The notes beneath the pieces were generated by a model. That model saw only the letters and a program-made list of their open reading frames with translations. It was not told where the DNA came from and ran no database searches. Made by a program: the position numbers and the translations under genes. Of a DNA stretch of 64,000 bases, positions 1 to 11,111 are shown piece by piece. The DNA is from Lota lota. Its lineage: Eukaryota > Chordata > Actinopteri > Gadiformes > Lotidae. Location of the stretch: the NCBI GenBank assembly GCA_026745465.1, contig JACYXH010000335.1, positions 62,001 through 126,000 of the forward strand, in the 5' to 3' direction. How positions within the stretch are numbered: position 1 is the stretch's first letter; each line of letters begins with the position of its first letter.

Positions 1-613
1 ATCACACTACCACTGATACCAGACCATCACACTACCACTGATACCAGACCATCACACTACCACTGATACCAGACCATCACACTACCACTGATACCAGACC
101 ATCACACTACCACTGATACCTGACCATCACACTACCACTGATACCTGACCATCACACTACCACTGATACCAGACCATCACACTACCACTGATACCAGACC
201 ATCACACTACCACTGATACCAGACCATCACACTACCACTGATACCAGACCATCACACTACCACTGATACCAGACCATCACACTACCACTGATACCAGACC
301 ATCACACTACCACTGATACCAGACCGTCACACTACCACTGATACCAGACCATCACACTACCACTGATACCAGACCATCACACTACCACTGATACCAGACC
401 ATCACACTACCACTGATACCAGACCATCACACTACCACTGATACCAGACCATCACACTACCACTGATACCAGACCATCACACTACCACTGATACCAGACC
501 ATCACACTACCACTGATACCAGACCATCACACTACCACTGATACCAGACCATCACACTACCACTGATACCAGACCATCACACTACCACTGATACCAGACC
601 ATCACACTACCTC
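1..613. repeat. 25-bp minisatellite, about 24 copies
   Basis: The unit atcacactaccactgatacc plus agacc is repeated head to tail from the window edge with only a few substitutions (agacc/tgacc, one atc/gtc). It probably continues outside the window. It stops exactly where the palindrome's left arm begins. Confidence 0.97.
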
Positions 614-885
614 CCCGGTTGTGAGTGGACATTGAGTCCCAACTAGCACTGTTTGTTACCACCAGGAAAGCGTGGCAGAGGGAAGCTGATGGCAGAGCCG
701 TGCTGGAGGACCTGCCTGGTGAAGGACGTCCTTGTGGGGCGAGTGACACCCGACTCTAAAGGGAAAACCACTGAGGAGAGAGAGCTGAATGTGGTACTGG
801 TGGTCCTCGTACAGGGCAGGATGGGGTGTTGGGCTCTCTATCACATGGTACTGGGTTCCACCCCCAAGTTCTCAGACTACATGTA
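614..885 (+). other. Duplicated exon-like cassette, copy 1
   Basis: This is the best preserved example of a cassette seen seven times in the first 26 kb. After an acceptor-like ttaccaccag it has an open frame with KLMAEPCWRTCLVKDVLVGR, then an acidic patch and a valine-rich end. The same frame recurs in a decayed copy at 25795-25945 as ELMVEPCWRSCLTKDVPVG, so the frame has some persistence. No family is recognised. It could be a real exon amplified with its surroundings, or simply a chance open frame within a duplicated segment. Confidence 0.4.
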
Positions 886-1059
886 ATGCATCTGAATTCA
901 CTAGGTCTCTTTGGATACGAGTGTCTGCTGAAGAACTGAATGTTGGATCCTTTTGAATAATGAGAAAAATGTGTCATCCATCTTTGTAAGGCGCGGTTGA
1001 AATACTGTGTTGAGTCTGGGGCAGACACACCAGAGCTGTATCACACCTGTATCTCTGAA

Positions 1060-1556
1060 CAGCTCAAGTCCTGCAGGTCAGTAGTCCACTGCTAAGATAA
1101 CATGGATATTGTGTTCATTATTGATTACCTGACACTGCTTAGACAAATACAGTCTTAAAGTGAACAATTTGCAACATTTCAGTGACCAACAAACAGCGCT
1201 TCATCAGAGCTGAGGTCATCGCTGGACTGGATTCATGGCCTACACACTCACACAACTTGACTTTGTCACCATATGTTGTGTTCCATCAAGGTTTCCTTCC
1301 CACAGTGGGAGGCTCCTTGTCCTTCAAGGAGTTAGGGTTCAGTGTTAGGGAAAGAGTTAGGGTGAGATGGTTGAATACATGGGCTGCTTTCACAATATAC
1401 CGCTCTAATTGGTTTCAAAATTAGACTGGACAATGGACAAGGCTTCCCCAAAATGTTTCAATGTGTGCAAAAATGTTCAAATGTATACTAATGGAGTTTT
1501 CTAATAGAAACTTCTCCTACCTTGTTGTGTTGCTTTTTCAGCATGTTGTGAGGTAA
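1060..1556 (+). other. Arm segment with a 124-codon open frame, interrupted in this copy
   Basis: A frame starting near MTNKQRFIRAEVIAGLDSWP runs from 1182 and is cut by a stop at 1422-1424. The two minus-strand copies (20709-21083 and 22142-22516) keep it open for 124 codons and differ from each other at only a couple of residues. No domain is recognised. The copies are so similar overall that an open frame is weak evidence of coding. Confidence 0.25.
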
Positions 1557-1617
1557 GTTAAATGTCCATAATGAGTTGACTAATACACGTATATATTAGC
1601 ATTACACAATATTCTCT

Positions 1618-1862
1618 AACCCTAACCTCCCCCCTCCCATCTACCCTAACCGTAACCTCCTCTACCTTAATCTTAACCTCTCCTCTCCCCCACCCTCACC
1701 TTAACCTCCCCTCTCCCCCTTCCCCCCTCTACCTTAACCTCCCCTCCCCCCTCCCATCTACCCTAACCGTAACCTCCTCTACCTTAACCTCCCCTCCCAT
1801 CTACCCTAACCGTAACCTCCTCTACCTTAATCTTAAACTCCCCTCTACCCTCACCTTTACCT
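1618..1862. repeat. Degenerate telomere-like C-rich tract
   Basis: The tract is built of cctaacc, ccctaaccgtaacc, ctaccttaacctcc and similar pieces. It is the C-rich strand of an irregular GGTTAGGG/GGTTAAGG repeat. It is the mirror image of the G-rich tract at 14869-15012. It may form G-quadruplexes on the opposite strand. Confidence 0.8.
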
Positions 1863-2105
1863 CCCCGGTTGTGAGCGGACATTGAGTCCCAACTAGCACT
1901 GTTTGTTACCACCAGGAAGGCGTGGCAGAGGGAAGCTGATGGCAGAGCCGTGCTGGAGGACCTGCCTGGTGAAGGACGTCCTTGTGGGGCGAGTGACACC
2001 CGACTCTAAAGGGAAAACCACTGAGGAGAGAGAGCTGAATGTGGTACTGGTGGTCCTCGTACAGGGCAGGATGGGGTCACATGGTACAACCCACACTGAT
2101 TGGTG
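1862..2105 (+). other. Duplicated exon-like cassette, copy 2
   Basis: Nearly identical to copy 1 over the first 190 bases, then it diverges after gggcaggatgggg. Its inverted partner is 14630-14868. Between 2106 and 2690 I see no gene, only arm sequence with two similar stretches of about 100 bp that contain gagattagggtgaatac-like and gagtttagcgtgaataa-like motifs. Confidence 0.4.
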
Positions 2106-2693
2106 ATTTAGTGTCGCTAATGAGGCTTTTGTAAATGTAAAAGCGTCTTAAGCCAAATGTCTTAATAGTGGGTAGGGATTGGGTCTCTGCTCAAAAGATA
2201 CATAAAGGGATACTTACAGGGCTGAGAGTAGAAATCCCTCACCCCCACACATTTACCAAATCCCATTGTGCTGTTTTGTAAGCTGAAAATCTAATAAAAA
2301 CCAAATGACTCTTTGTAACACTTGATAACCGTTTGGGACATCAGTGGAGATTAGGGTGAATACAACTGACGGATATTAATTATTAATAGACTACGTATTC
2401 ATTCAGTCAATCATTGGTTCCGGTGCATTAATACATTCCTTAGTGAAGTCCAATGATAATATTCAGATGGCTATGCAATAACAAGGTGATAGACTAGTAG
2501 TCTGCTAAAGCTGCTGCATGTCCTTTTAATCTTGTAATTAATAAGTGACTCTTTATAACACTTGGTAAATGTTTCTGACGTCAGTGGAGTTTAGCGTGAA
2601 TAAAAGTGACTGAATGAATACGTAGTCTATCAGTAATTAATGTCAGTCAATCATTCCTTATGGTTCATTCATTTATTACTGAATTCAAATGAG

Positions 2694-2910
2694 TGTGGTG
2701 TCTGTGTGTGTGTATTGTTCTGCTACAGCTGTGTGTGTGTGTTCTACTACAGCTGTGTGTCTGTGTGTGTGTATTCTTCTACTACAGCTGTGTGTGTGTA
2801 TTGTTCTACTACAGCTGTGTGTGTGTATTGTTCTGCTACAGCTGTGTGTGTATTGTTCTGCTACAGCTGTGTGTGTGTATTCTACTACAGCTGTGTGTGT
2901 GTGTGTTCCC
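2694..2910. repeat. TG-rich minisatellite with tctactacag core
   Basis: Units of about 22-32 bp combine tgtgtgtgtatt with ttctgctacagc or tctactacagc. The inverted copy at 13900-14030 has fewer units, so copy number changed after the arms duplicated. Each unit carries a ctacag that resembles a splice acceptor. Confidence 0.85.
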
Positions 2911-2912
2911 AG

Positions 2913-3054
2913 CCCTCCCCGTGCCTCAAGGTCCCCATCCTGTGCAGCCTCCTCCTCCTCTGCCAAGAGGCCAGCCTGCCAAAGACCAGCCCCCCCACTG
3001 TGAGGCAGGACCACCAGGACCCTCCTTGGTTTGTGGCCCACGTCCCCTCGCTGA
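2913..3054 (+). other. Proline-rich exon-like segment
   Basis: It is bounded by gtgttcccag and gtaaga, good acceptor and donor matches. Open frames include one rich in proline (PHPVQPPPPLPRGQPAKDQP). The downstream exon-like segment at 3505-3615 does not clearly join in frame: each joining I tried gave a frame of doubtful character. The segment is repeated inverted at about 13753-13894. It may be a decayed exon. Confidence 0.3.
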
Positions 3055-3504
3055 GTAAGATGTCATTGAATAATGGATTACAGCCATTCAACTGTCATTT
3101 ATTAGTGCCATTGTGGTGGATAAGCACTTTAACAAAATAAGAGCGGTACAGAAGACTTTATTGTCACTTGGAACGAGTAACAACAAAAGCTGAGTTAGTT
3201 TGTAAAAGAACTAACTGGCCTCTCCCCAGACTTTGGCCTATATGCTCCATTCTGCACATCCATACGTCACTACCTCATCCTATGTTGAAATCCACTGCTC
3301 CCTTATTGTCCTCTTGGCCCTTGTCTGATACTATGTATGGAAATATACTAGCTGTATACATACAACATAGCAGACACACACATTCACCTCTTAGTATCAA
3401 GAGTGGTACCATGATACTTTGTTTTTTCTCCACACTTATTTGATAAGAATTCTACATTTCTCCCATACCATTCAAGATGTTAACAATATTGTTGTGTTCC
3501 ACAG

Positions 3505-3615
3505 ACCGGCTCACCAGACCTACCGGTGACACCCGGAGCGTCCGGACCCCAGGGCCCAGGAGCCGGACGACGTCTCGATGCACCACCTCCGGCCCCCGCC
3601 ACGCTCACCGTGTAA
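3505..3615 (+). other. Exon-like segment ending in a stop
   Basis: Preceded by gtgttccacag. In phase 0 it reads 36 residues ending APPPAPATLTV and a stop, with a collagen-like ASGPQGPGAG stretch. The inverted copy (about 13191-13306) keeps the same frame with one small change near the start. No family is recognised. Confidence 0.3.
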
Positions 3616-5482
3616 GAGGACGAGTCCCTCGCCCACGAAGGACATCAAGGACATCATAAATAATCAGTGTGTTTTAGTGTAGTTGTAGAGTCATCTATGT
3701 TGTGTAGACATGGATCTATGTTGTGTGTTAGTTAGTAAAACTAACCAGGAGAAATATTAACCCAGCAAGTGATTTATGTACTTTATGTGTGTTCCCACAT
3801 CGGACCCCACGGACCAGAAGGGACGATCTGTCATGAATGAAGAGTGTTTTTATTGATTAGTTTAGAGACGAGTGTAGTTGTAGGGTTTAGTTTAGAGTCA
3901 GCTTATGTAGACATGTATCTATGCTGGGTTATATTTCATCAAACTAATCACAACAAGTGATGAATACATTACAGATAATGTGTACATGTATCACCCTGAA
4001 CACACAGGTTACTTTGGTGCATGTTGCTGAATTTGTGCTTACAGGAAAGGAGGCCTCCACCACGTGTAACATTATGAATGTTGTGGCTCTAGCCCAACAC
4101 CAAGTGAGTTAAATGGGTAGGTCAGAGGTCATCACAAGATCAATTAATAAACAGGAGCACAGAATGACTTTTGAATAAGGGGGGGGTGTTATATGACTCT
4201 GGGTATTCAAATTTAATATTTATCCATTTGGAAGCTTCTAGAACGATCGTGCATTCGAATAATACTGACCCTAACTGGGCGATAGAATGTACCACATAAA
4301 ATGTACTACGTAAAATGGCGTCTGCAATATAAACAATGTATTGTGTCTTTTAGGAGTAAGCTAGAAACCTGGAGTCAGTTTTAAATGCACGACTTTAGTA
4401 TCTATGTTGTGTTTTTAGTGTTACAGTTTCATTTAGAGACCAGCGTAGTTGTAGGGTTTAGTTTAGAGATTATAGTCTGTTATGTATACAGTTATTAAAA
4501 CTAATAAGAACAAATATCCCATCAAGTGATATATGTACACATTATCTGTAATGTATTCATCACCCTGAACACACAGGTGTTGCTTTCGGTACAGGTTGGT
4601 GAATTTGTGCTTACAGGAAAGGAGGCCTCCACCACGTGTAATAATATCAATCTTGTGGCTCTAGCCCAACACCAAGTGATTTAAAATGTGTAGGTCAGAG
4701 GTCATCACAAGATAAACACCATGAACAGGAGCCCAGAATGACTGGAATAAGGGGGGTATTTAATATGACTGGCTATTCAAATATGTATCTAGACATTTGG
4801 AAGGTTGGAGAACCATCGTACATTAGAGTAACAGACCCCAACTGTCTGATAAAATGTACTACATCAAATGTACTACCTATAATGGCAAAACATTAAAGAA
4901 GTTAGAGCTTGTTCTCACAACCCTGACTTTAGAAGTCAGAACGAATGTCATTTAGGTCAGTTGCATAGTTGATAAGTTGCATGAGATCGTTTTTCGTTGT
5001 TAAAATATGAACTTGTTTTGTGTTGCTTTATCCCAATATTGGCATTATCTGATAATACAGCACATGCTGCACTGTACTATAATGAGACTGCAACGACTGT
5101 GTAGAACTTTATAGAGTGTCATGCCTTTACTCCTATAAAAGCAACGTCTCTGTGTTATGGCAAAGTCATTGTACGGGTTAGTTATGGCTGCGTTGTGTCG
5201 AGGCCTGTGATGACCTCTGACCTGGTCGTTTGAATGACTTCCATTTGGGCTAGAGCCACCAGATCTATAGTGTATTGATTTGTTTAAGCCCTCTTTAATT
5301 TAAAACAGACTGGATGTTTCTAGCTTACTCCTAAAAGCCACAATTAATACGTTTATGTTGCGCCCTCCATTTGTGTAGTACCCTTTTCGGCCAGATGAGG
5401 GCAGGGTTTGACAAATGTACGATGGTTGTAGCACCTTCCAGACGGATAAATGTATAACATTTAAATAGCCAGAGTGATATAA

Positions 5483-6044
5483 AAGACCCCCCTTATTCCA
5501 AAGTCATTCTGTTTATTGATTGATCTTGTGATGACCTCTGATGAACCCCTTTGAATCACTTGCTGTTGGGCTACAGCCACAAGATTGATATTAGAATTGT
5601 ATGTAGTGGAGTAATTGTTTGATATAAGCATACATTCAGAAACAAACACCTACCTGTGTGTTGAGGGTGATGAATAGATGACAGATTACAAAATAATAAG
5701 TGTGTCACGCTGTTAATGAATATTGAACAAATACGTGTTATTTCCTGTTATTGAGCATTTAACACATACATGTTATTTTCAGTTGAATTCTGTAGTTTAT
5801 ATTACTAATTCAATTTTGTATATTTAGGGTCCTACGAATGATAATAATTCATAATAGCATTTACGGGCCATATGTGTATGTGTGTGTGTGTGTGTGTGCG
5901 CCTTGAGGACGCAGGCACACAGTTTGTGCTTTAATCTCTCACCTTGTCAATAGCGTAACCAGGCTTAATGATCATCACAAATATTGCATAGCATTTTCAA
6001 TATTTCCATTTGAATTCAGTAATAAAGGAATGACAGACAGTAAT
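5483..6044. other. Palindrome spacer start, no gene seen
   Basis: AT-rich sequence with a short (TG)n tract at about 5876-5898. No convincing exon or RNA gene on either strand. Confidence 0.6.
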
Positions 6045-6368
6045 ATTACCCTTTATAATTAGGCTTATATAGTTATAGGAACCAACGAATAATAAAGAAT
6101 AAAGCTGTTGAGAACTCTTCTATTAAACCTTCATTACCCTTTATAATTAGGCTTATATAGTTATAGGAACCAACGAATAATAAAGAATAAAGCTGTTGAG
6201 AACTCTTCTATTAAACCTTCACTACCCTTTATAATTAGGCTTATATAGTTATAGGAACCAACGAATAATAAAGAATAAAGCTGTTGAGAACTCTTCTATT
6301 AAACCTTCATTACCCTTTATAATTAGGCTTATATAGTTATAGGAACCAACGAATAATAAAGAATAAAG
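6045..6368. repeat. 88-bp minisatellite, about 3.6 copies
   Basis: The unit begins attaccctttataattagg and ends ttctattaaaccttc. Unit starts at 6045, 6133 and 6221 give a period of 88. The same unit recurs at 41830-42192, 42512-42840 and once at 48160-48245, each time just upstream of an NLR-type leader or its flank. It therefore travels with that leader. Confidence 0.92.
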
Positions 6369-6469
6369 AATCTGCGCGGGTCGGTGTGTGTGTGGCTGTG
6401 TGCGTGCGTCGGTGTGTGTGGCTGTGTGCGCGCGTCCGTATGAGTGTTTGTGCGCATGTCTGAAGGCTT

Positions 6470-6776
6470 TTCCTGAAAACAGGTGACCATTGACGAAAGC
6501 CTCAAACGGGGCAGCCCGATTGGCTATCACGGAGAGGAGGCGGTTCCTGTGAGGTAGCCGAGGCTGTGATTGGCTGTCTGGACTTCCTGTTCTTCCCCAA
6601 ACTTCAGACTTCCGCAGTGAGGATTCCTGAAGCTCAAACTCTCTAGATCCACTTTTAATCCCTTTTACCTGATTTACTTGATTTAGGAACACTTTAACCT
6701 CCTTTTATTCCCTTACATTTATACTTTTATAACTTTATACTGTATGGGAACACATTTTAATCACGGAATAGATAAG
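6470..6776 (+). promoter_or_regulatory. NLR-type promoter and leader exon, copy A (orphan)
   Basis: This closely matches the leader of the NLR gene at 48.5-48.9 kb. It has two inverted CCAAT boxes (gattggct near 6519 and 6569), then a leader with ctctagatccacttttaatc and a strong donor, gataag then gtaagcc at 6776/6777. No NLR coding exon follows in the next 8 kb on this strand. It is therefore an orphan copy. The sequence from 6777 to 7090 is the start of the copied first intron. Confidence 0.7.
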
Positions 6777-7096
6777 GTAAGCCTACAGTTTACTACAGTT
6801 TATATTGTCTTTAGGTTATTGGTATATTAAATGATTTAATCTTGGGAAACGGTTCCGTGTAACGCTTATCAATTACATTTTACTATAGAGAAATACAACG
6901 TTAGTTAAATGTTTAATATATTGTTCTTTTCTGATCCATGTGGTAAATTAAACATTGCGTTCAATATTTAAGTGATTAATTTGTCTTGATGCTACTCAAA
7001 ATGAAAAGAAGGACGTGACAGAAGTCCTTTAAATGTCCTTATATTTAAATGTATTCATCCAGCCCCGATCCAACATTCAACAAAAGAAGAAGAGAG

Positions 7097-7099
<3 letters not shown>

Positions 7100-7181
<82 letters not shown>

Positions 7182-7216
7182 GCGTGTGCGTGTGCGTGTG
7201 CGTGTGTGTGTGTGTT
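7100..7216. repeat. (TG)n microsatellite
   Basis: Almost pure TG with a few TGCG units at the right end. It lies directly after caacaaaagaagaagagagaac, a flank shared with 42860 and 48262. Confidence 0.98.
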
Positions 7217-7455
7217 ACGTGGTAGGGACAAGGAGTGAACTGGGATTGGGCCTAAGTCTCTTGACCTCAGGGTTCAGAGGATAGCCTAGCATCATAGAGC
7301 CAGAGTCTAGGGTCATGGGGTCAAGGTCCCTCTGTCATGGGGGAGGTTGTTAGAGTCATCCAACATTAGTTCACATCCAACAGTTCACCTCCCTGCTCAA
7401 GCTTTGACACACTCTGTGTTTTAAGATGCCTCGACCAAATGCAAATAGATAAATG

Positions 7456-7567
<112 letters not shown>

Positions 7568-7589
7568 ATTCTGTAGCATGCATGCATCT

Positions 7590-9200
7590 GGGTGGCGTAG
7601 TCCAGAGCGCTGTGGGTTGTCCGTTTGGGAGAACATGTGTTAAGGGCTGCCAAGAGTCAAAATGATGTCATGTCAATCATAATGTCAATCAAAGCATCAC
7701 TCACTGCATCAGAGAGAGCTGTTGTTATCGTCTCTGGAGCCGTTGGTTCAATTCCTGCAGGAAAGTTTGTATATGGAAATGTTATTTGAGATATGTAATG
7801 ATGTCATGGTGATGTCAATTAAAACCTCAGGACATGTCTCACCAGACATCCGGGTGGTGCGGTCCATAGAGCTGTTCATTTGGAGTTCAGGGGACATGGG
7901 TTCAAGTCTCGCCAAACATGCCGTCAATGGAAACAGAATATCATTTTAGAAACAATGTCATGTGAATAGTAATATCAATTATTAAGTGAGAGCAGCTAAT
8001 AGTCAATGACTCAGTGGTTCAGTTGTGAGAGCAGTTCTTTAGCTTTTCTGGAAAGATGGGTTTAAGTCCCTCCAACCACACACTCATCTGAAACGTAATT
8101 ACATTTTACAAGTAATGTCAGATATGAACTTCAACCATATCCTAGTAAGTCTCTCAGTGGCACAGGGGATAGAGCTGTTGTATATCAGTTCTGGAGACCT
8201 GGGTTCAAATCCAGCCCATGACAATCTCCTCTGAATGCTTATGGAATTTTGAAACAACGTCATTATAAGTAATGTCAAATGTAAACTTCGACCAAAGCAT
8301 AGCAAGTGTCTCAGTGGCGCAACGGATAGAGCTGTTGTATATCAGTTCTGGAGTCATGGCTTCAAATCCACCCAATGACAATCTCCTCTGAATGCATTTA
8401 CATTATGTGACATTATGTGTAATGTCATATATAAACTTCGACCAATTCATAGGAAGTGTCTCAGTGGCGCAAGGGATAGAGCTGTTGTATATCAGTTCTG
8501 GAGACCTGGGTTCAAATCCACCCAATGTCAATCTTCTCTGAATGCTAAATAAATTGTAAAAATGTTGAAATATGTTTAAATTTACATAAATTATCGTTAA
8601 ATCTAAAGTCAAACTTTTACCAAAACCGGGTGCCTCCAGGTGATTTAGCTGTTCTGTATCTGTTCTGGGGACTTGTGCTCAATTCCTGCCATGGGCAGTT
8701 CGTGGGAACAACTATCTAGTGAAGGGATCCATTCTCTCACACATTCATTTCGAATGACTGTCTGGGAGAATGAATGGCTGTGAATGAGTGCACTCATTCA
8801 CAGCCATTCACTCTCCCAGACAGTCATTCCCACTCGCCCATTCATTCCGAATGACTGTCTGGGTGAATGGATTACTGTGAATTAAGTCATTCACCGCAAT
8901 CCATCCTCACAGACGGCCATTCGCACTCATCCATTCACCATACAGCCATTCTCACAAGCATGCACACAGCAGGAATCGAACCCGTGTCTCCAGAACAGAT
9001 ACTTGACAGCTTTATCACCTGCGCCACAGAGGCACCAACTAGATTTGGTGAGAAGTTATAATTGACTTTACAATTCACATGACATTGTTTGTTTTAAAAT
9101 GTTTTGATTCAAGGGAGTGTCTTTGGTGGGAGTTGAACCCCTGTCTCCAGAACAGATCACTAACTGCTCTATCCACTGCACCACTGAGACACTGTGTGTG
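7590..9200. repeat. Array of about ten tRNA-like units that inverts midway
   Basis: Units resemble a tRNA gene head: an A-box-like tcagtggcgcaagggatag and a B-box-like gggttcaaatcc. B-box-like cores lie near 7745, 7909, 8057, 8201, 8353, 8509 and 8669 (+), spaced about 144-164 bp. Two units at about 8973 and 9129 are on the minus strand. The T-stem pairing is imperfect and the anticodon arm does not fold cleanly, so these are tRNA-derived repeats, not working tRNA genes. They may descend from a tRNA-headed SINE. Confidence 0.6.
8752..8829. repeat. 39-bp perfect-dyad hairpin (38 of 39 paired)
   Basis: The left arm 8752-8790 (gaatgactgtctgggagaat...) is the reverse complement of 8791-8829 except for one base. 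There is no loop. A second, weaker dyad of the same motif follows at about 8850-8940. The tRNA-like units are plus-oriented to its left and minus-oriented to its right. Confidence 0.93.
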
Positions 9201-9437
9201 TTCCAGTCAGAGTTTATAATTGACTTTACAATTCACATGACATTGTTTAAAAAAAAAAAGACTAACAGACAAACTCTTTTGGGGAAAACATCTGGTGAAA
9301 TTTGTGCGAGTGGCGATTTGTATTTTTGTATTTAAAGTACAACAAATGACTTGCGTGCCATATTTTCACTAGCTCATGGGGTCCATCGATTGGCACAAAT
9401 TGCTGTGAGGTGCGTGCGTAACATCTGCTTGGCACAT

Positions 9438-10101
9438 CTAAAAGACCATGACCAGGCCAGCCACGGTGAGGTCACGGTCTAACCAGGTGTTCCAGATGCC
9501 GTAGCACTCCACCCCCACCTGGAGACATCCCTGGGAGGTCTTCTTAGAGCGCGGCTTCACCTGGAGGAGGGAGGGAGAGAGACAGACAGACAGAGAGAGA
9601 GATAGAGAGACAGACACGACAGAGACAGAGACAGATGAGAATGTAGAGCATGATGCTGGACCATCAAAGATTATTCCACCCAAATTTGAATGAAAATATA
9701 ACATGAACAACTTTTCAGTTGAAACAATGATTCAACTGGCACTATTTAACTTTTCTATTGCAGCCATTTACTCCATCAAATAATATGTGAACTAGAAAGT
9801 TGATCAAGAATAAAGTGGATATAAAGGAAATCTTTTTCAGCCATTTCTTTATTGGGCAGTGACAGCAGCAGACACTCATTTTCTAAGTTTTAATGGGAAC
9901 TGTGGCAGAGGACTCTGATGAGCTTTATCTTTCAGTGTACTCCAAAATGAATGCATTGCATCGCATAGTACTTGCACATGGAGGTAAGCAAACATGAAGA
10001 CCGAGGTCTAGCAGAGTCTTACCGTGGTATGGGGAGACCCCTTTGTTGACAACCTGCAGGAAGTCTTTGGCAGCTTTCTGCACAGCGTCCTTGGAAGTCA
10101 T
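9438..10101 (-). pseudogene. DNPEP: Aspartyl aminopeptidase (DNPEP) 5' fragment, broken
   Basis: Two exons of a zinc aminopeptidase of the M18 family are recognisable. Exon one (10101-10023) reads MTSKDAVQKAAKDFLQVVNK then GVSPYH and ends with a phase-1 donor gtaaga. This matches the known N-terminus of DNPEP, where an intron follows the same position. A second exon (9560-9438) has acceptor cctccag, then [20 protein letters not shown] and [15 protein letters not shown]. In the family this stretch reads GGGIW, FDRD and GRV; here two glycines are missing, F became L, R became L, and a stop follows with no donor. The exon or exons that should lie between (helical region and first metal-site segment) are absent, as is everything downstream. 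It cannot make an enzyme. The intact gene is presumably elsewhere. Confidence 0.8.
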
Positions 10102-10439
10102 GATCAGGGACTAGACAAGGAGGACGGGGAAAAGCACAGGTTGGTATTTTAAAAAGGTCGGCTACTGGGCACTTACCCTGCAATTAAAAAGCATGAATCC
10201 TAAATCCTAACTAAAGAAGCGCCCGTTAGTTCCAGTAGCTAATGCGTTAGCTTATGGAGCTACAATGCACAACAGACGAATCAAGCAGATCTCAGTACCA
10301 AAGTGACTTTACTGTGCATGAGGAACAAATCCAGACATCAAGGTCCAAAACACAAGCGTGCTGTTTTATGGCTCTTACCTGCATTAAATGGACTTTGAAA
10401 GTAGGGCGAGAAGAGAGCTTCTGTCTCAGCACCAGTGAC

Positions 10440-10490
10440 AGCGTGAGCCAATCAGCTGTCACAACAGCGTGAGCCAATCAGCTGTCACAA
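10440..10490. promoter_or_regulatory. Tandem CCAAT boxes upstream of the DNPEP fragment
   Basis: The 25-bp unit gcgtgagccaatcagctgtc acaac is repeated twice, giving two CCAAT boxes about 340 bp upstream of the DNPEP start codon. This fits a copied housekeeping promoter. The remaining sequence from 10102 to 11310 shows no gene. Confidence 0.4.
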
Positions 10491-10523
10491 CTCAGAAGAA
10501 GAAGTGATGAAATCTTAATCACA

Positions 10524-10537
10524 CTGCCCTCTATCGG
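10524..10537 (-). promoter_or_regulatory. CTCF-like motif
   Basis: On the minus strand it reads ccgatagagggcag, close to the vertebrate CTCF core. Single motif matches by eye are weak evidence. Confidence 0.25.
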
Positions 10538-11097
10538 GTTGGAAGTGCAACTGATAAGGAACAAGAAATAATATATCAACTAGAAAAAGAATTATGACAA
10601 TAGGTATCCACAGATACAGTTAATACCTAATAATAATAATAAATATTAATAACGTTTCTTCCATATTTAGGAGACAAAGACGGCACTATGTGCTTTGATT
10701 TGTTTAACACATATCTTGAATTGTTGTCAAGCAAAATAATGTCACTCATACATCCCCTCATTTGTGAACATTTGAATGCCTTTCTAAAATAAAATGTGCT
10801 CTATTTATTTCTTTAACTTTGTTTCAGCTTACTGGAGGATAGTCAAGGTAACTGGCATTGTTTCTCAATGTCTGCCTGTCGAATAAGGGTTGCTATGAAA
10901 ACCTGCCACAGCAACTAATTACTAAACTGACCCATTACCACGGTAACGAAGCCATTAAGTAACTTTATCATTGTAAAAATATGTTTTGCAGAAAACGTCC
11001 CCGCTTTATTTAAAAGCTTTAAATAACTTCTAAACGTAAAGCTTTCCCCACGTTGGGTTCTGCGGTAGAGTCAATAGGTTGTCGTTACCTAGTTCCG

Positions 11098-11111
11098 CCA
11101 CCAGAGGGCAG
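11098..11111 (+). promoter_or_regulatory. CTCF-like motif at the arm edge
   Basis: ccaccagagggcag is a close match to the CTCF core. It is about 200 bp outside the start of the right arm and points away from the motif at 10524. Confidence 0.35.

Larger units (their letters stand above)
611..5482 (+). repeat. Left arm of a large inverted duplication
   Basis: This segment reappears on the minus strand at about 11311-15012 and 20203-21655. Checkpoints: 3168-3443 here encodes the same 91-codon frame as 13639-13364; the cassette at 1903-2106 matches 14823-14620; the sequence around 5330-5482 matches 11311-11470. Homology stops at 5482/11311. From 3616 to 5482 the arm holds related 300-700 bp units. 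One shared core is the segment gtgatgacctctgacc with ggaggcctccaccacgtg. The units occur in both direct and inverted order and look like an old transposon family. I see no gene in 3616-5482. Confidence 0.88.

Noticed and set aside
1-613. CRISPR-like array
   Set aside because: The 25-bp units have no spacers and the sequence is clearly from a vertebrate. It is an ordinary minisatellite.
8140-8530. Working tRNA genes
   Set aside because: A-box and B-box matches are clear, but the T-stem pairing fails and there is no clean anticodon arm, so I describe them as tRNA-derived repeats.
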